A stretch of 64,000 nucleotides of DNA from Arenibacter arenosicollis (GTDB lineage Bacteria > Bacteroidota > Bacteroidia > Flavobacteriales > Flavobacteriaceae). A program made the position numbers and the translations under genes. Position 1 is the stretch's first letter. Each line of letters opens with the position of its first letter. Below the pieces are notes generated by a model. It worked only from the letters and a program-made list of their open reading frames with translations. It did not search any database and had not been told where the DNA came from. Below are positions 17,570-26,717 of the stretch, one piece after another. The stretch spans positions 310,001 through 374,000 of the forward strand of contig NZ_JACLHY010000001.1 in NCBI RefSeq assembly GCF_014397245.1, written 5' to 3'.

Positions 17570-18466
17570 TTATTTTAATTGAAATTCCGAAGTCGCCAAT
17601 AATTTTTCATTCTCGAAAACATTAAGGGTATAAGTTCCTTCAGCCAAAGATCCCTCTGGTACTGAAATGGCATCGCAAACACTAAATTCCTGACCCATAA
17701 AAACTAGTTCTACACGTTTGCTATAAACATTGCCATTTACGGAAATAGTGTTGGCGTTATCCTCGATTACCCCCATATTAGGCCCCAAGAACTGAAAATA
17801 AATTACCCGTTCCTCATTTTTGGAATTGGGATTCCCCATAATGGTTACACATCCTCTTAGCTTGGATATGATATTGGCCTTATTGGTCTTAATATGTTTT
17901 CCTGATCGAAACCTAAATCCACTACCCTCGGAATTTTCCAATTTAAGATAGCTTTTGGTCTTAAGCTCTTGACTAAGTTCTTTGTTTTTACGTCTTAGTA
18001 AAGCCTCGGCTTCTGCCAATGAACTGCTCTTTCCTCTAAGTTCCTCAATCATCTTCCTGGTTTCCTCATATTTGTTGCCAAGGAGCATGTTGTTATATTT
18101 TAGGAAATTGTTCTTAAGCTTAAGGCTATCATTTTTGGCCTCGAGTTTTCTAAGTTCGGTTTTGTATTCCTTTAATTTTTCAACTGTAAAATTCAAACGG
18201 CCAACGGAATCCAACAATTGTTGCACCCTATATTTGGAATCTTGTAATTCAATTTCATTGACCTCATTAAGAGCTGAAAGTCTATCCACATCAGATTTCA
18301 TTAAGGTAAGATCCTTGACCAACAATTCTTTCTCTTGCTCCAAAAAACTAATACGACTTTTGGATTGGGCATAACTATAATAGAAGGCAATGAGAATACC
18401 CAATATAATAGCTGCCAAAGCGGCAAGTATTATCTTATAATTAAATTTGTTATCTTCAGTATCCAT
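17570..18466 (-). CDS. Single-pass membrane protein with long coiled coil (unknown function)
   Basis: This is a 298-residue protein. A short cytoplasmic start (MDTEDNKFNYK) is followed by one transmembrane helix (IILAALAAIILGILIAFYYSY, about residues 12-32). A long predicted coiled coil rich in Leu/Lys/Glu heptads spans about 38-175. A compact C-terminal domain (about 185-298) contains GCVTIMGNPNSKNEERVIYFQFLGP and ends ELVFMGQEFSVCDAISVPEGSLAEGTYTLNVFE, suggestive of a beta-sandwich. Related flavobacterial proteins are sometimes labelled chromosome-partitioning proteins, but I see no P-loop here, so that label is unsupported. It is divergent from comF, 43 bp away. An envelope-spanning scaffold is inference. 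Confidence 0.8.
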   Translation of the reverse strand: MDTEDNKFNYKIILAALAAIILGILIAFYYSYAQSKSRISFLEQEKELLVKDLTLMKSDVDRLSALNEVNEIELQDSKYRVQQLLDSVGRLNFTVEKLKEYKTELRKLEAKNDSLKLKNNFLKYNNMLLGNKYEETRKMIEELRGKSSSLAEAEALLRRKNKELSQELKTKSYLKLENSEGSGFRFRSGKHIKTNKANIISKLRGCVTIMGNPNSKNEERVIYFQFLGPNMGVIEDNANTISVNGNVYSKRVELVFMGQEFSVCDAISVPEGSLAEGTYTLNVFENEKLLATSEFQLK

Positions 18467-18509
18467 CTAAAAGCATGCGTATTAAGTAGGTTAATAGTAA
18501 TCAAGATTT

Positions 18510-19211
18510 GTGTATTCCAAGATTTCAAATATACTAAACGATATCAACACAATCCTCGTGCCAAGGCTATGTTTTGGATGTAATGCCCCATTATATAGAG
18601 GAGAAGAACATGTCTGTACCGTTTGTCGGAATCAATTACCACTCACCGAGTATACATTTAACGCGGAAAACCCTGTTGACCGTATTTTTTACGGAAGAAT
18701 TAACATAATCAAGGCCAGTGCATTCCTGTTTTTTACCGAAAAAGGAATCGTAAAGAGTATTATCCACTATTTAAAATACAAAAATCAAGAACAAATAGGA
18801 TCCTTTTTAGGGGATTGGTATGGACACATCTTGAAGGAAAATAACTTCCTGAATCAAATTAATTTCGTAGTCCCCGTTCCCCTGCATCGAAAAAAATTAA
18901 GAAAAAGAGGTTACAACCAAGTGGCACTATTTGCCAAACAGATCGCAACGCATATCAATGCCCAATACATAGACCACGTATTAATTAAAACTGCCAATAC
19001 CAGGACGCAGACCAAAAAGTCAAGAATACTAAGATGGCAAAACAAACAAGCACTCTACGTTTTAAGCGATCAAGATATATTCAGGAATAAGAACGTACTA
19101 TTATTGGACGATGTTATTACCACAGGGGCAACCATGGAAGCCTGTGCCACTGCATTATCGAGAACGAAGGGAATAAATATTTATATTGCCTCTATGGCCG
19201 TGGTACCTTAA
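18510..19211 (+). CDS. ComF family phosphoribosyltransferase-like protein
   Basis: The 233-residue protein starts with GTG. An N-terminal zinc-finger-like element (LCFGCNAPLYRGEEHVCTVC, residues 20-40) precedes a type I phosphoribosyltransferase fold with the PRPP loop VLLLDDVITTGATMEAC near the C-terminus. VPVPLHRKKLRKRGYNQ is the ComF signature. In naturally competent bacteria ComF/GntX proteins act in DNA uptake, possibly on incoming single strands; the reaction is not settled. No other competence gene is next to it. Confidence 0.93.
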   Translation: MYSKISNILNDINTILVPRLCFGCNAPLYRGEEHVCTVCRNQLPLTEYTFNAENPVDRIFYGRINIIKASAFLFFTEKGIVKSIIHYLKYKNQEQIGSFLGDWYGHILKENNFLNQINFVVPVPLHRKKLRKRGYNQVALFAKQIATHINAQYIDHVLIKTANTRTQTKKSRILRWQNKQALYVLSDQDIFRNKNVLLLDDVITTGATMEACATALSRTKGINIYIASMAVVP

Positions 19212-19264
19212 TTTTACAATTCTACAAATTAGTTGTTACTTTGTTGAACATTTTCATGACTGCT

Positions 19265-20878
19265 ATGATCCAACGCATTTTAGGGTTTTTATTTTTGCTT
19301 TTAACGGTCTCGGCCCTCGTCCAATGTGCCCGTAGAGGTACGCCAACAGGAGGTGATAAGGATGTTACCTCGCCAAAGTTGATAAAGGCAGAGCCAAAGA
19401 ATATGTCCATAAACTTTAAGACCAATAAAATTAGATTATATTTTGACGAGTATGTTAAACTTAAGGATATTGAAAAGCAGCTCATAGTGTCGCCACCATT
19501 GAAAAACACCCCTATTATTACCCCCCAGGGATCGGCCAATAAATATGTGGAAATCATCCTAAATGATACGCTTAAAGAAAATACAACTTACACTTTCAAT
19601 TTCGGCCAAAGTATTATTGACAATAATGAAGGCAATCCTAATCGAAATTTGACTTATGTGTTTTCTACTGGGGATTATATAGATTCCCTTACCGTCTCTG
19701 GGGTAGTAAAAGATGCCTTTAACAAGAACCCCGATACCTTTATAAGCATTATGCTCTATGAGATAGATAGCACTTATACCGATTCCACTATCTACAGGCA
19801 ACCGCCAAATTACATTACCAATACCTTGGACAGTACTCCTATTTTTCACCTAAAAAATCTTAAGGAGGGAAAATATGCCATGTTCGGGGTCAAGGACGAG
19901 GCCAAAAACAACATCTTTAATCAAAAGGTCGATAAAATTGCCTTCATAAAGGACACTATTAATCTACCTACAGATTCTGTTTATCTACTTACAATGTTCA
20001 AGGAAATACCGGATTACAGTGTTTCTGTCCCAAATTTTGCAGCTAAAAACAAAATTATTTTTGGATATCAGGGAAATGCCAAGGATATCTCAATCACCCC
20101 TTTAAGCATAATACCGGATACGGTTAAAACTAAAATTACAAAGGAGCGGGAAAAAGATACCCTTAACTTTTGGTTTACCCCCTTTAAAGTGGATTCACTG
20201 GTTTTTACAGTCTCCAATGAGAAGGAAAGGCTAATAGATACCTTTACCGTAAAAACAAAAAAGGTACCCGTGGACACCCTAATACTACAAGCCAACCAAA
20301 GGGGGGCACTAGAATTCGGAAGACCTTTTTATATTGGGGCCAACACACCCATCTCAATTATGGACAGTTCTAAGATAAGTATGATACGAAAGGATTCCTC
20401 CCTAGTTAAATTTGCTTTGGCACTGGATTCCTTAGGTAATAAAATTGATTTTGATTTTGAAGTTGAGCCTAACGAAAATTACACTCTAGACCTACTCCCA
20501 GGGGCGATAATGGATTTTTTTGGCACTGAAAACGATACGCTATCCTACAAACTGTCTACCAAAAGCTATGCAGATTTTGGAAATTTGAGACTTACCTTGG
20601 ATGGCACTGTTACTTATCCTTTAATAGTTCAATTAACGGATGAGAAAGGAAAAACAAAAAAAGAAATGTTCGCTACCAAGCCCCAAACCTTCGAATTCAG
20701 CAATATTGACCCAGCTAAGTATCTGATTCGAGTAATATTCGACAGCAATGGTAACCAAAAATGGGACACAGGAAACTATCTTCAACAAATACAGCCAGAA
20801 AGAGTGATCTATTACCCTAATGTATTGGAAGTAAGGGCCAACTGGGAATTGGAACAAACCTTTACCCTTTCAAACTAA
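19265..20878 (+). CDS. Ig-like domain lipoprotein
   Basis: I prefer the ATG at 19265 (537 residues), because MIQRILGFLFLLLTVSALVQC is a standard lipoprotein signal with Cys at the lipobox. In-frame alternatives are ATG 19256 and TTG 19241. The mature N-terminus ARRGTPTGGDKDVTSPKLIKAEPKN leads into a bacterial Ig-like domain (about residues 30-125, INFKTNKIRLYFDEYVKLKD, YTFNFGQSIIDNNEGNP). Several further beta-rich segments follow, and it closes with an SdrD/transthyretin-like module (IRVIFDSNGNQKWDTGNYLQQIQPE). Function is unknown; it is probably an envelope-anchored protein. The stop codon overlaps the convergent nitrilase gene by 17 bp. Confidence 0.85.
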   Translation: MIQRILGFLFLLLTVSALVQCARRGTPTGGDKDVTSPKLIKAEPKNMSINFKTNKIRLYFDEYVKLKDIEKQLIVSPPLKNTPIITPQGSANKYVEIILNDTLKENTTYTFNFGQSIIDNNEGNPNRNLTYVFSTGDYIDSLTVSGVVKDAFNKNPDTFISIMLYEIDSTYTDSTIYRQPPNYITNTLDSTPIFHLKNLKEGKYAMFGVKDEAKNNIFNQKVDKIAFIKDTINLPTDSVYLLTMFKEIPDYSVSVPNFAAKNKIIFGYQGNAKDISITPLSIIPDTVKTKITKEREKDTLNFWFTPFKVDSLVFTVSNEKERLIDTFTVKTKKVPVDTLILQANQRGALEFGRPFYIGANTPISIMDSSKISMIRKDSSLVKFALALDSLGNKIDFDFEVEPNENYTLDLLPGAIMDFFGTENDTLSYKLSTKSYADFGNLRLTLDGTVTYPLIVQLTDEKGKTKKEMFATKPQTFEFSNIDPAKYLIRVIFDSNGNQKWDTGNYLQQIQPERVIYYPNVLEVRANWELEQTFTLSN

Positions 20879-21632
20879 AATGGTCGCGATCGTCCAGAAA
20901 CTTTAATTTTTCCCTGGCTTCGGAAATATGTTTTTTACTTAAGGTGGCATAAAGTACCGTTTCCTCCTCCGAAAAAACCACTGGGCTGCCCAAAACATCA
21001 ATTACAGTGGAATGACCGGGATAATTATGTCCGGTAGTATCCGCTCCAGTTCTATTTACCCCGATTACGTACGCCATATTTTCTATTGCCCTAGCCTTTA
21101 AAAGTGCATCCCAAGCATTTATTCTTGGCGTTGGCCAATTTGCCACATAAATCAGAATATCATAGTTCTCCGTATTCCTGGCCCATACAGGAAAGCGAAG
21201 ATCGTAACAAATAAGGGGACAGATCCTAAACCCTTTATATTCAATGATTATCCTTTCTTCTCCTCTATTATATATTTTATCCTCACCAGCTAGGGTAAAA
21301 GTATGTCTCTTGTCATAATAACTCAATTTTCCATTGGGCTCCACAAACCAAAGTCTGTTATAATAATGACCATCAGCAAAAAAGACCATGCTACCGGTCA
21401 AGGCAACATTTTTTTTCTCTGCTTCCTTTAGCATCCACTTAACCGTTTTATCCCCTTCCTCCTTTGCTATATTTTGAGGGTTCATTGTAAAGGCTGTGGT
21501 GAACATTTCTGGGAGCACGATCAAATCGACATCGGAGGAAATCGAATCCAATTTATTCGAAAAATTTTCCCTATTCCTTTCTGGATCTTCCCAAACCAGG
21601 GAAGATTGAATTATTGCTACTTGCAGTTCCAT
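20862..21632 (-). CDS. Carbon-nitrogen hydrolase (nitrilase family, omega-amidase-like)
   Basis: This 256-residue cytoplasmic protein has the complete nitrilase triad: Glu in LPEMFTTAF (about residue 42), Lys in YYDKRHTF (about 111) and Cys in ICPLICYDLRFPVWAR (about 143). The sequence resembles E. coli YafV, an omega-amidase that hydrolyses 2-oxoglutaramate-type amides in glutamine/methionine salvage. Substrate choice within the family cannot be read with certainty. It follows the ankyrin-repeat gene by 120 bp on the same strand and its 3' end overlaps the convergent lipoprotein gene. Confidence 0.93.
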   Translation of the reverse strand: MELQVAIIQSSLVWEDPERNRENFSNKLDSISSDVDLIVLPEMFTTAFTMNPQNIAKEEGDKTVKWMLKEAEKKNVALTGSMVFFADGHYYNRLWFVEPNGKLSYYDKRHTFTLAGEDKIYNRGEERIIIEYKGFRICPLICYDLRFPVWARNTENYDILIYVANWPTPRINAWDALLKARAIENMAYVIGVNRTGADTTGHNYPGHSTVIDVLGSPVVFSEEETVLYATLSKKHISEAREKLKFLDDRDHFSLKG

Positions 21633-21752
21633 TTGAATTTCCTATTACTCTAATCAAAATATACTAAAGGATGATTTTAGATGGCCAGTTTGTACAAATG
21701 CCCTATTCCTTTGAACAAGCGAGAACTGCACCTGATCATACATGAATCCTAT

Positions 21753-22223
21753 TTAGGCCTTTTCAAGCATGGCAATTAGTGATGGCGCTCCTTGTTCTTT
21801 TGCATGATCCAAGGCAGAAAGGCCTCGTACATCTTTGATGGTGGTATCTGCACCTTTGTCCAAAAGCATTTTTGCAATTTCTTCCCTATTGAATGTTGCG
21901 GCATAAATAAGACAAGTAGCTCCCATAGTATTGCGTTCGTTTACGTTGGCCCCCTTATCTATTAATTTTTTGGCCACGTCCGTATAGCCTTTAAAGCAGA
22001 CGCCCATTAAAGCCGTATTGCCAGTGGCATCTTTAGCATCAATTTTGGCACCACTTTCCAACAAAAGATCGGTAATTTCCTCTTGGTCGTAATATGTAGA
22101 TAAAATTAGTGGCGTAGACCCCCTTTGGTCCTTGCTATCCAGTAGAATGGGATTCTTCTTCAATATGGCACTTACCTCATCAAAGTTCCCATTTCTAATT
22201 TCGTTAAAGAAGAATTCGTTCAT
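21753..22223 (-). CDS. Ankyrin repeat protein
   Basis: The 156-residue protein is composed of about four ankyrin repeats, with recognisable helix-turn units GSTPLILSTYYDQEEITDLLLESGAKID, GNTALMGVCFKGYTDVAKKLIDKGANVN and GATCLIYAATFNREEIAKMLLDKGADTT (each given only to show the repeat register). No signal peptide, so it is probably cytoplasmic. Ankyrin repeats mediate protein binding; the partner is unknown. A last partial repeat reads RGLSALDHAKEQGAPSLI. Confidence 0.9.
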   Translation of the reverse strand: MNEFFFNEIRNGNFDEVSAILKKNPILLDSKDQRGSTPLILSTYYDQEEITDLLLESGAKIDAKDATGNTALMGVCFKGYTDVAKKLIDKGANVNERNTMGATCLIYAATFNREEIAKMLLDKGADTTIKDVRGLSALDHAKEQGAPSLIAMLEKA

Positions 22224-22600
22224 AGTTAATTACCATTAGTTAAATGTATAAAAAAACCATCAATTTTATTCATTGAATTTATAGTATTAAGCATAATACA
22301 TCCTATTGCCACTGCATTATAATATACCATTCCAAATAGTTATTTAGCCATAAGGAGGTTATCTTTTCCAAATTGTATATTTAATTATTATAGCAACACC
22401 CATACTACACATAATTGTCTTCCAGAATAAATAAATCTTTCATGCGAATCACTAACTAATTTCAATCCGAGGGCCTGCATAGTCCAGTTGTATAATTCAA
22501 ATAAAAACACCACCCTCTGTGAATTTTTATCCACCTCGCAATTTATACGTATATTCCTACGTTTATATAAAATACTCAGTTAATTCCCCTAAAATAATAC
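22224..22600. other. 377-bp AT-rich intergenic region between divergent genes
   Basis: The region separates the ankyrin gene (minus) from the histidine-kinase gene (plus), so it should hold both promoters. I find no exact TAnnTTTG box, no ORF longer than 12 codons, no long hairpin and no tRNA-like sequence. Confidence 0.5.
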
Positions 22601-24802
22601 ATGATGCTGGAGACGTTATCACGAACGATATCAATAGAAGAAGCACCTATAGCCATTGCCACATTAGACACCAACCTGTGTTTTATTAATTGTTCCCGTG
22701 TTTGGGAAGAAGCATTTACGGCCTCGAACAAAGATATTGTAGGAAAATCCTTTTTTGATATAATTCCCAATTCCCCACAAAAATTTAGAAAAGTACTTGA
22801 AAATAGTTTTTCATTAAAGGATAATATTATTGAAGAACAAAGGCATATACTGCCCGATGGCAGTAGCCAATGGTATAAATGGAATATTAAACCCTGGAAA
22901 CAGTCAGAGGATGAGATTGGCGGATTAATAATCATTCATACCAACATTACCAAAGAGAAGCATGTTAAAGAGCTTTTGATAGCGGCCGAAAATGTAGCGA
23001 AAATGGGTGGTTGGGATTTGGATATGATTACCAATACCATTCATTGGTCCCATATTACTAAAGAAATTCATGAAGTTCCCCTGGACTACGTCCCTTCACT
23101 GGAGACAGGAATAAATTTTTATAAGGAAGGGGAACACAGGGAAAATATTACCAAGTTGATCCACAATGCCGTAACCCATGGAAAAACCTGGGACACCGAA
23201 TTGCAGATCGTAACGGCAAAAGGTAAAGAACTATGGGTACGAGCTAAAGGAATGCCAGAGTTTATTGATGGAAAATGTGTGCGTCTTTATGGAATTTTTC
23301 AAGATATAGATAAAGAAAAAAAGGCCGAGATCAAGAATGCCCAAATTAAGGAAAGGCTGGATTTGGCCACTGAGGTTGCCAATATTGGCATTTGGGAATA
23401 CAATGTACTTAATGATAAGTTGGAGTGGAACGAACAAATGTTTCCTCTATTCGGAGTAAAGCGAGAGGAATTCAAATATAATTTTGAATCCTGGAAAGCA
23501 ACCGTTCATCCAGAGGACCTAGAAAGGTGCTTAAAAGAGTTTGACCTGGCATTGTCAGGTATCCAAGATTTTAAAACCCAATTTAGAATTATTCATCCTG
23601 ATGGCTCCGTTAAACACATTAAAGCCAATGCCGGACTCTTTAAGGATAATGATGGAAAAATCATTAAAATGGTAGGGACAAATTGGGATATTACGCAACT
23701 GGTCAATACTCAATTAAAATTGGACAAAAGTGAGGAATCTTTCAAGGGATCTTTTAAATCTTCGGCCGTGGGAATGGCCTTGGTTGCAAAGGATGGTTCT
23801 TGGATCGATGTGAATGACAGTCTCTGTACTAGTTTAGGATACTCCCGAAATGAACTATTAAAACTTACTTTTCAGGATATCACGCATCCAGAAGACCTTA
23901 ATGATGATTTAGAACATTTACAAGTGCTTCTTGAGGGAAGGGGTAATAGCTACCATTTGGAGAAAAGATATTTCCATAAAAAAGGACATATAATATACGT
24001 GGTCCTTACAGTTACCGCGGTTAAGGATATAGAAGGGAATCTCTCCCATTTTATTTCCCAAGTGATGGATATTTCAGCTAAAATAGAAGCCCAAAAGAAA
24101 TCTGAGGAATTTTTGGAATTGACCAAGAATCAAAATAACAGTTTATTAAACTTTGCCCATATTGTTTCACACAATCTACGTTCACACTCATCCAATCTTT
24201 CAATGTTATCCAACTATTTGGTAGATGAGGAAGGAGAAAGTGAAAGAAAGGAAATCGAAGCAATGATAATCGATGCTTCGGAAAGCTTGGATGAAACCGT
24301 TATGCACTTAAACGAAGTAGTACAAATAACCACTGAGGCAAAAGAGCAATTACAAGATGTGAATTTAAAAACTATAGTTAAAAACGTAGAAAAGAACATT
24401 AGTGCCCACTTACAACAAAAAAATGTGGAATGCGATATCTCCATAGATCCATCCATTCAGGTAAAAGGAATCCATGCCTATTTGGATAGTATTCTTTTAA
24501 ACCTTTTTACAAATAGTATCAAATATAGTAGCCCAAATAGAATTCCAAGGATTTCAATAGAAGCCAATAAAGTAGGGAAAACTATAATTTTGAATTTTAA
24601 GGATAATGGATTGGGAATAAATCTAGAAAGGCATGGGGAAAAACTTTTTGGGATGTACAAAACCTTTCATCAACACGAAGATGCGAAGGGCATTGGATTG
24701 TTCATTACAAAAAATCAAATAGAAGCTATGAATGGTAAAATTGAGGTGGAAAGTGCAGTTGACCAAGGTACCCTTTTCAAAATCACATTTGTTGCCGCAT
24801 AA
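22601..24802 (+). CDS. Multi-PAS sensor histidine kinase
   Basis: This 733-residue kinase has no transmembrane segment, so it should be cytoplasmic. It has four consecutive PAS domains (about residues 10-115, 120-235, 248-370 and 375-500), with PAC-like ends such as RLYGIFQDIDKEK, KMVGTNWDITQL and HFISQVMDISAK. The dimerisation/phosphotransfer region FAHIVSHNLRSH places the phospho-acceptor at His524. The ATPase domain has the N box LLNLFTNSIKYSS, G1 DNGLGINL and G2 KGIGLFITKNQIE. It lies 31 bp upstream of a single-domain response regulator, its probable partner. The signal is unknown; any small ligand or redox cue would have to bind the PAS domains. Confidence 0.95.
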   Translation: MMLETLSRTISIEEAPIAIATLDTNLCFINCSRVWEEAFTASNKDIVGKSFFDIIPNSPQKFRKVLENSFSLKDNIIEEQRHILPDGSSQWYKWNIKPWKQSEDEIGGLIIIHTNITKEKHVKELLIAAENVAKMGGWDLDMITNTIHWSHITKEIHEVPLDYVPSLETGINFYKEGEHRENITKLIHNAVTHGKTWDTELQIVTAKGKELWVRAKGMPEFIDGKCVRLYGIFQDIDKEKKAEIKNAQIKERLDLATEVANIGIWEYNVLNDKLEWNEQMFPLFGVKREEFKYNFESWKATVHPEDLERCLKEFDLALSGIQDFKTQFRIIHPDGSVKHIKANAGLFKDNDGKIIKMVGTNWDITQLVNTQLKLDKSEESFKGSFKSSAVGMALVAKDGSWIDVNDSLCTSLGYSRNELLKLTFQDITHPEDLNDDLEHLQVLLEGRGNSYHLEKRYFHKKGHIIYVVLTVTAVKDIEGNLSHFISQVMDISAKIEAQKKSEEFLELTKNQNNSLLNFAHIVSHNLRSHSSNLSMLSNYLVDEEGESERKEIEAMIIDASESLDETVMHLNEVVQITTEAKEQLQDVNLKTIVKNVEKNISAHLQQKNVECDISIDPSIQVKGIHAYLDSILLNLFTNSIKYSSPNRIPRISIEANKVGKTIILNFKDNGLGINLERHGEKLFGMYKTFHQHEDAKGIGLFITKNQIEAMNGKIEVESAVDQGTLFKITFVAA

Positions 24803-24833
24803 GAACTGAACACTAATCCAATACAAAAACATA

Positions 24834-25241
24834 ATGGGTAAAATTGAAAGCAGTTGTATTATAGATGATGATCCAATAGCCATTTACGGGATTAAAAAAT
24901 CGATGAAAGAAATCGACTTTTGTAATAAAATAGTTATTTACAACAATGGACAGGATGCCATAGACGGATTAAATTCTATGGTTGAAGATGGCATGGAGCT
25001 ACCTTCAATTATTTTATTAGACCTTAATATGCCCATAATGGATGGATGGGAATTCTTGGACGATTTTATAAAAATTCCCAATTGCAATACTGAAAAGGTC
25101 ACCATTTATATTATAAGTTCCTCTATAGACCCACGGGATATCATTAAAGCCAAAAATTATAGCTTAGTAAGCAACTACATCCTAAAACCTATCAAGTCAA
25201 ACGATTTGCTTAAATTATTATCGGATATTGGAACGCAATAA
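24834..25241 (+). CDS. Single-domain response regulator (CheY-like)
   Basis: The 135-residue protein is one receiver domain with no output domain. The acidic pocket is DDD at residues 11-13, the phospho-acceptor is Asp63 in ILLDLNMPIMDGW, and the switch region contains IISSSIDPRD and the conserved Lys in ILKPIKSNDL. It immediately follows the PAS kinase gene. Such stand-alone regulators pass the signal through protein contacts or a phosphorelay; the next component is not nearby. It ends 2 bp from the convergent gene at 25244. Confidence 0.95.
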   Translation: MGKIESSCIIDDDPIAIYGIKKSMKEIDFCNKIVIYNNGQDAIDGLNSMVEDGMELPSIILLDLNMPIMDGWEFLDDFIKIPNCNTEKVTIYIISSSIDPRDIIKAKNYSLVSNYILKPIKSNDLLKLLSDIGTQ

Positions 25242-25243
25242 GA

Positions 25244-26614
25244 TCAGCGGATTCCCGGATTAAAATCTTCCGGAGCATTTTGTGGCCGATTAATGGTCCC
25301 GGCCTCACCGGAATCATTAAATATTGTCCATTCAATAAATGAAAATACCGGGTTGGCTTCTGTGACATTTTCATTCCTGAAGGCCCTGCCATCCTCAAAC
25401 TCATGGTTGGTACCTGAGCCATCCTCACCCACCACACCAAAACTGTCTATTACATTCCCAAAAGGGTCTACCAATTGCAAATTATCATCTCCATTGGAAT
25501 CGGCCGGACTATTTGTGGAAACACCATGATCGGGCGGGAAGCCATAAATCAACTCAAATTCCAAAGCATTGGGCGAAACAACAAAGGTACTATTCCCCTC
25601 GACCACAAATCCAGACAAATCGATGGACGAACTTACCTCTGTATTGGCGTTAGTGTATCTCCTAATAGTCCAGCCCTTTAAATCCAGCAATTCAGAATCT
25701 GAGTTATAAAGTTCCACGAACCGCGCTCCAGCGTTGTTATCAGGATCGGCCAATTCGGAAATAAAAATTTTTGTTGAAGTAAATTCATCAACCAAATCTT
25801 CGCAACGCATGGCGGTAAAGTCCATATCCGAGGAATCCCTAATTACCAATTGATAATCCTTATTATCCTTTATTAGTACCCCAGTTATGGTTCCATTACC
25901 TTCAGGCAAGATATTGGCCTGAAAATCTGAATACCCGCTATTGAGTAGTTCAAGTTCCAAATCTTCACAATTGGTTAATGTTCGTATGGTTTCTTCCTCT
26001 TTTAAAGCAAAGGTTTGCCCTACTTCTTCCAATATAATCTCAATATTGTTCAGCTGAACCAAAGTGCTGATCATTGAATCGTCCAGCTCATTTATAGATG
26101 TCCTGGTTGGTTCCAGCGGTAGCAGTGGATCGCATGAATTAAGTATATGCTGCCCTACAATTGCAGCTGGCAAACGCCCTACCGAAGGGTTTCCAAAAGC
26201 GCTAAATACACCTCCCAATTTAATTGCCCCCTTACTCATACCCAAATAAAGTCCCTTAGTTTTTAAAAGGATTTTTGACCCAACTTCATAAAATAAGTGC
26301 GAATCCCTCAGGTCAACTTCCAATTGCAAGCCTTGAGTGGGGTTCGTTGGACTGTCCTGTATGTGAAGGGTCCCAAAAAAATTCCCAGCTAGATCGGATG
26401 ATACCACATAACCCTCTATAACCAAATCTTCTTGGATTTGTATCAACTCGTCAACGTAAAGCGATTTTAGCTCAGATATAGTAATATTGGCCGAAAAATC
26501 CGATGGGCAATTAGCTTTGGGGGGCTCGAAGTCTTTATCCTTAACACAGGCCATTACAAGAAATAAAGCCAACAGAGCCACAATGCATATGATATTGTTG
26601 ATCCTAAAGTTCAT
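25244..26614 (-). CDS. DUF5689 (OB-fold-like) plus lamin-tail domain lipoprotein
   Basis: The 456-residue protein starts with a lipoprotein signal (lipobox LVMAC, Cys23). Residues about 45-260 match DUF5689, which looks like tandem OB-type folds (ISELKSLYVDELIQIQEDLVIEGYVVSSD; GQTFALKEEETIRTL). Residues about 285-420 form a lamin-tail domain (IFISELADPDNNAGARFVELYNSD; LDLKGWTIRRYTN; SIDLSGFVVEGNSTFVVSP). The gene follows a TonB receptor gene by about 100 bp on the same strand, so it is likely the surface lipoprotein of that system. LTD and OB modules are combined with EEP nuclease domains in secreted nucleases of the ExeM type, and an EEP gene is divergent from this pair. A role in binding nucleic acid or another polymer is inference. 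Confidence 0.85.
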   Translation of the reverse strand: MNFRINNIICIVALLALFLVMACVKDKDFEPPKANCPSDFSANITISELKSLYVDELIQIQEDLVIEGYVVSSDLAGNFFGTLHIQDSPTNPTQGLQLEVDLRDSHLFYEVGSKILLKTKGLYLGMSKGAIKLGGVFSAFGNPSVGRLPAAIVGQHILNSCDPLLPLEPTRTSINELDDSMISTLVQLNNIEIILEEVGQTFALKEEETIRTLTNCEDLELELLNSGYSDFQANILPEGNGTITGVLIKDNKDYQLVIRDSSDMDFTAMRCEDLVDEFTSTKIFISELADPDNNAGARFVELYNSDSELLDLKGWTIRRYTNANTEVSSSIDLSGFVVEGNSTFVVSPNALEFELIYGFPPDHGVSTNSPADSNGDDNLQLVDPFGNVIDSFGVVGEDGSGTNHEFEDGRAFRNENVTEANPVFSFIEWTIFNDSGEAGTINRPQNAPEDFNPGIR

Positions 26615-26717
26615 TGTTGTATTATTTATCCTTTTCCGTGTGCGGGGAACAAATTATATAACCTTACCATCTAACCAATTTGGTGCTATTCAACCATTTT
26701 TATTTAAATGGTAAAAA

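Noticed and set aside
17570-18466. Chromosome-partitioning protein (a label used for some relatives)
   Set aside because: No Walker A motif or ParA/SMC-type ATPase is present; only a membrane helix, coiled coil and C-terminal beta domain.
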